Source of the DNA: Kitagawia praeruptora
Taxonomy: Eukaryota; Streptophyta; Magnoliopsida; Apiales; Apiaceae
Assembly: GCA_037693485.1 (NCBI GenBank)
Contig: CM075351.1
Coordinates: 67,978,001 to 68,042,000 of the forward strand
Direction: 5' to 3'
DNA: 64,000 nucleotides
Part shown: positions 60,281 through 64,000 of the stretch, piece by piece
Position numbering within the stretch: the first letter of the stretch is position 1
How the letters are laid out: every line of letters starts with the position of its first letter
Made by a program: the position numbers and the translations under genes
The notes under the pieces: generated by a model
Told to the model about the DNA's origin: nothing
What the model saw: the letters and a program-made list of their open reading frames with translations, nothing else
Databases searched by the model: none

Positions 60281-62663
60281 AAAGGACAAGCTGCAAGAAG
60301 GTCCTTGGTAAACTTTGTTTGACTAAGAGTTATACCATTAGAATAATACCCAACTTCAATACCCAAAAAATAATGAAGGATACCCAAATCCTTTATGCCA
60401 AAAACAGTATGAAGATGGTGTTTAATAGAAAGAATGGATGCTATATCATCACCTGTAATAATTATGTCATCGACATAAATAGCCATTATAGTGATTTTGG
60501 AATCAGAATGTTTGATAAAAAGGCTGTAGTCATTTTTAGATTGAACATAACCTTGAGAAAGTAGTTCAAGAACCAGTTTATCAAACCACTCACGAGAGGC
60601 TTGTTTAAGTCCGTAGATTGATTTCAATAATCTGCAAACCATGTTTGGACCAACACAAAGACCAGGTGGAGGCTTCATGTAGACCTCTTGTTTAAGATCA
60701 CCATGAAGAAATGCGTTATTCACGTCTAGTTGAAACAATTTCCAACGTCTATTGGCAACCAAAGCAACAGGACAACGAACTGTGTTCATTTTAATGACAG
60801 GAGAAAACGTCTCCTCATAATCAATTCCTAGTTTTTGATTATAACCTTTCGCAACGAGACGAGCTTTGCAACGTTCTAAAGATCCATCAGAATGAAGTTT
60901 TACTTTGAATACCCATCGACAACCAATTGTGTGTTTACCAGGTGGTAACGGGACAAGATCCCAAGTGTGATTCAATGCAAGAGCCTGAAGTTCATTGTCC
61001 ATAGCCTCTTTCCAGAGAGGATGAGCAGCAGCTTCTTTGTAAGAAGTGGGCTCAGTAAGCGTAGAAAGAGCCATGATGTGAGTTTTATGAGCATCATGAA
61101 AATTTGCAGCAGATACAAAGTTACAATGATGAGTAGGTGTGGACAAAGTAGCAATGTTACATATGTAATCTGTAAGATATGAAGGAACTTGACGAGAACG
61201 AGTTGAAACTCGTGAAGGAATAATATTGGAAACAGTGGTAGTAGATGAATCAGTATCAGTATTGGTAGTAGATGAACTAGTAGAACTAGTATTAGTGTCT
61301 GTAGAAGAAGGACTAGAAGAAAATGATGACCCAGTTATATTAAATGGAGAAGGTGAATGGGAAGGAATATCTGAATAATCAGTAGAAATGGAAGTAGTTC
61401 GAGGTAGGAAAATGGAAAATGAAGACTTACTAGAATGATGTTGGGAAATATGATAGGGAAAATGAAGTTCGTGAAAAACAACATCACGAGAAACAGTCAC
61501 CTGATGAGTAACAAGATTTAAAATCTTATAGCCTTTTTGATGTGGTGGATATCCCAGAAATATACCAGGTTCAGCTCGAGGATGAAATTTAGAACGATTG
61601 AGTGTTTGAGTTGAAATGTAACAAAGACACCCAAATGGTTTCAGCAAATCAAGATCAGGCATAGAGTTATATAATCGAAAGTATGGTGTGACATAACCAA
61701 TACTAGACAGAGGCATCCGGTTAATAAGATATGTTGCACAAAGGACACATTCCCCCCCAATAAGAATCTGTCTTAGATTGAAGAAACAAAGAACAAGCTG
61801 TTTCAAGTAGATGTCGATGTTTACGTTCAACAACACCGTTCTGTTGAGGTGTATTAACACAACTAGTTTGATTAATGATGCCATGACGTTGATAAAAGGT
61901 TTTAAGAGCACCCTGAGTTAGTTCCAAAGCATTATCAGAACGAATACACAAAACCTTATGCTTAAATTGGTTCTCAGCATACAAAACAAACTTCTCAAGT
62001 ATATCAGCAACCTCAGATTTCTGTTGAAGTAAATGAATCCAAGTGAAATGAGTGTAATCATCAACAATGGTTAAAAAAGAAGTACAATGTGTATAAGTTT
62101 TGGTCTGATATGGACCCCAAATATCCACATGGAGCATTTCTAGAGGTTTAGTAGTCTTGATAGAACTATGTGAAAATGATTGACGACATTGTCTAGCAGC
62201 AGGACAAATCTGACAAATAGTAGAATCTATATAATCTGAAATATTAAGTTGTGGCTTAATGATTTTCAACTGAGAGGATGGCAAATGACCAAAACGTAAA
62301 TGCCAAAGTTGAACTTCTTTCTGAGACTGAGAAAATAAGCCAATACTGGAAACTGTTGCAGAGGTAGGAGCTGTAGGAGAAATGCTAGACTGAACAGAGT
62401 AAAGGCCATCACACATGTTACCAAGAAGCATCAGCTGCCCTTTCTGAGAATGGGCCTGCAGAAAGCACTTAGAATCAGAGAAAATCAAATTGCAGTTAAG
62501 ATCCTTGCATAGCTTGGTGACAGAGATCAAATAGAATTGGAAGTCAGGTACATGAAGGACATTCCTAAGAGTAATGTGGTCATTAAGTAACACAGTCCCT
62601 TTATGTAACACGGAGATTTTACTACCATCAGGAATGATAATATAGTTATCTGTATTGACAGGT
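60281..62663 (-). pseudogene. copia element A: integrase and reverse transcriptase part of pol, truncated 5' end
   Basis: From the truncated end at about 62663: a piece just after protease (NYIIIPDGSK), GAG-pre-integrase with LWHLRFGHLPSSQL and CQICPAARQCRQSF, integrase core LHVDIWGPY, RSDNALELTQG and TPQQNGVVERKHRHLLE. Then comes a one-base shift in a G7 run at 61752-61758, then GYPPHQKGYKILN, a serine-rich linker, and RVT_2 with RLVAKGYNQKLGIDYEETFSPV, YGLKQASREWFDKL and AIYVDDIIITGDD. It continues at 23857 beyond element B. Gag, the protease active site and the 5' LTR are missing. It belongs to a different copia lineage from element B, perhaps Ale-like, with moderate support. Confidence 0.85.
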
Positions 62664-62671
62664 TCATCTCG

Positions 62672-62700
62672 ACCCGTGCTTCGCACGGGTTATCATCTAG
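62672..62700 (+). repeat. Helitron 3' terminus abutting the truncated copia element A
   Basis: Perfect 8-bp stem ACCCGTGC (62672-62679), loop ttc, GCACGGGT (62683-62690), then tatcat and CTAG at 62697-62700, followed by T. The body lies to the left, which is element A sequence; the copia similarity stops within about 10 bp of the hairpin. Hairpin core is shared with the termini at 1922 and 19459. Confidence 0.75.
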
Positions 62701-62918
62701 TATATGTTAATATATTATTATGGGAAAATATAGAGACTTGCCTTTAATATCATTATTAGTTAAAAACGGAGAATTCCGTTATTATGTTGACTTCTATTAT
62801 TGAGAATTAGAGATTTGCTATATAAACAATTGTAATAAAGGCGAGTGCCTCCACCTTTGTGAATGAGGAAGAGAATTTTGTGACTATTTTATCAGTAATC
62901 AAGTTCTATGCCTACTAA
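62701..62918. other. no gene recognised
   Basis: AT-rich flank of the Helitron terminus; no ORF or repeat seen. Confidence 0.45.
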
Positions 62919-63095
62919 GGGGTTGAGTTGGCACAGTGGTTAAGGTGCCCAATTCATGACCGAGAGGTCATGGGTTCGACTTCTGCCGGGGGTCAAACAC
63001 CGAAAACAACCTCTCTACGCATGCGTAGGGGTAAAGCTGCGTACTATCATGTTACACGGGATATACTCAGTTGTTTGGTGCCTTTTATTAGATGA
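62919..63095 (+). mobile_element. tRNA-derived SINE
   Basis: Pol III A box tggcacagtggt (62929-62940) and B box ggttcgacttc (62973-62983) at correct spacing, then a non-tRNA body with cctctctacgcatgcgtagg and ggtaaagctgcgtac, which resembles the Au-type plant SINE body (GGGTAAGGCTGCGTAC). No acceptor-stem pairing typical of a working tRNA was found. The end, near ggtgccttttattag, is approximate. Confidence 0.65.
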
Positions 63096-63411
63096 GCATG
63101 AATCATTTTATTTGTACAAAAATGCAGTGTTATTAAAATTAAAAATTGCTATTAAATTGTGTTTGTAAATCATATTAGCGTTGAATTTTTCTCTATACGT
63201 GAGCTCAGTACAATGTATCTAATTCTTTGTATTTTTATTTTGTAAACATCATTGTTAAAAACAAGATCTTGGAGAATAGAAACTTCCCCACCACAACCCT
63301 GTCTCTCAAATCGACAATGTAACATCATGGAATTTAACATTTAGAAGAAACAAGAAGATACAAATTAGTGCAGTTACAGAGCAGTACACGTTTTATTTTC
63401 CCATAGTTTTA
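63096..63411 (-). other. 3' flank of the MYB gene
   Basis: No ORF. The 63250-63411 stretch should include the 3' UTR and polyadenylation region of the MYB gene on the minus strand (cattttaaac-like and tttgtatcttc words), but no sure signal was identified. Confidence 0.4.
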
Positions 63412-64000
63412 TCAGGACAGGAAACCATGTCCAAAATGATTATAGCCACCCCATGACACTGGATTACTAATCCATTGTCGAAGATAATCTGCAGACTGTT
63501 GTTCCTCAATACCCTTGTAATATGTATTACCGAAATCTGTTTTCTCCGAAAGCATTGATCCCCCATCCAAACTTATAGGCATCTTACTGATATCTGCAAG
63601 TTTTATATCTTGAATTCCCAAGCCAGGACTGTATGTCTCTTGACTATATGGAAATTGATTAAACACTATATTATTTTGTAAGTTAATACCCATATTGGCC
63701 TCTTCTGTAGAAGAACAAGATTGATTGAGTACTTCCGTTGTGCTCTTATGGTTGTCATGGTTAAGGGGTTTGTGTGTCAAGGGATCTAAACCAAGAAGTT
63801 TTAGTTTTTTCTTGATTCTGGTGTTCCAGTGATTCTTGATTTCATTATCTGTGCGGCCAGGAAAATGTGCAGCTATCTTTGACCACCTACAAAACACAAG
63901 TCCAAATCGTACAATTCATAAATTTGTTGGCACCCAAACACCCCCAGAAAAAAAAATGGTAGTGTCGTTATTTACCTGTTACCTAAGCACGAATGAAGAT
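63412..64000 (-). CDS. R2R3-MYB transcription factor, 3' part (gene runs off right edge)
   Basis: A plant R2R3-MYB DNA-binding transcription factor, acting in the nucleus. Exon 63976-64000 encodes the end of one R3 segment (HSCLGN), then a GT-AG intron (63887-63975), then the last exon 63886-63412 starting at the classic R3 splice position (AG/G TGG): RWSKIAAHFPGRTDNEIKNHWNTRIKKKLKLLGLDPLTHKP. The C-terminal region is serine- and asparagine-rich, ends ADYLRQWISNPVSWGGYNHF and GHGFLS, and has no ERF repression motif (LxLxL/DLNxxP). The IKKKLKLLGLDPLTHKPL block suggests the MYB20/40/85-type neighbourhood, but subgroup assignment is uncertain. This is the only clear host gene of the window. The first exon and R2 lie outside. 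Confidence 0.85.

Noticed and set aside
62919..62992. Possible functional tRNA gene (A and B boxes present)
   Set aside because: No acceptor stem or anticodon arm can be fitted, and the sequence continues into a SINE-type body.

Overview
This is AT-rich plant nuclear DNA, most likely from a eudicot. It holds part of one recognisable host gene and a dense nest of transposable elements. Plant signs are a spliced R2R3-MYB gene at the right edge, an autonomous plant-type Helitron with RPA1-like genes, Ty1/copia elements including an env-bearing Sirevirus-like one, Ty3/gypsy elements with very long LTRs, and CACTA, hAT and Harbinger-type repeats. The species cannot be fixed from the sequence.

Layout. 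1-284 is one end of a CACTA transposon that runs off the left edge, followed by a LINE tail (978-1140). From 1922 to about 19.4 kb lies an autonomous Helitron on the minus strand. It carries a multi-exon Rep-helicase gene (11446-18179: HUH motif, two-tyrosine motif, PIF1-like helicase), an RPA1-like gene with two OB folds (9419-10648), an unidentified intact 267-codon ORF (7662-8465) and a longer eleven-exon RPA1-like gene with a C-terminal zinc ribbon (2320-4929). The Rep gene has a frameshift in an A10 run, and the long RPA gene has one in-frame TAG. From 19.4 to 22.8 kb are small elements: a second Helitron 3' end, a SINE fragment, a hAT-like MITE, a fold-back element and a Harbinger/Tourist-like MITE.

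From 22.8 to 62.7 kb is one nest. Element A, a copia relic on the minus strand, is split into 22786-23857 and 60281-62663. Inside it sits element B, a Sirevirus-like copia (23863-60275, 742/744-bp LTRs, TSD gatca, tRNA-iMet primer site) with gag-pol, an env-like long ORF and a small antisense gene-like ORF. Three younger elements interrupt B: element C (32727-47909, two 4718-bp LTRs, TSD cataa), element D (49649-59359, LTRs of 4317 and 4330 bp around only 1064 bp, TSD gattc) and a 513-bp hAT MITE (30267-30779, TSD gctgttgc). C and D are related Ty3/gypsy-type elements with only decayed coding relics. Without the three insertions B is about 11.0 kb. The nest ends at a Helitron 3' terminus (62700) fused to the truncated 5' side of element A. 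Right of it lie a tRNA-derived SINE and the 3' part of an R2R3-MYB gene.

The points most worth attention are the small antisense gene with its own TATA box inside element B, the four-copy G-box/ACGT array upstream of a TATA box in the LTR of D, the palindromic array in the LTR of C, the near-identical giant LTRs around almost no internal sequence, and the two-RPA Helitron with an embedded unknown gene and a relic second helicase end. Exon limits were read by eye from splice consensus and reading frame.
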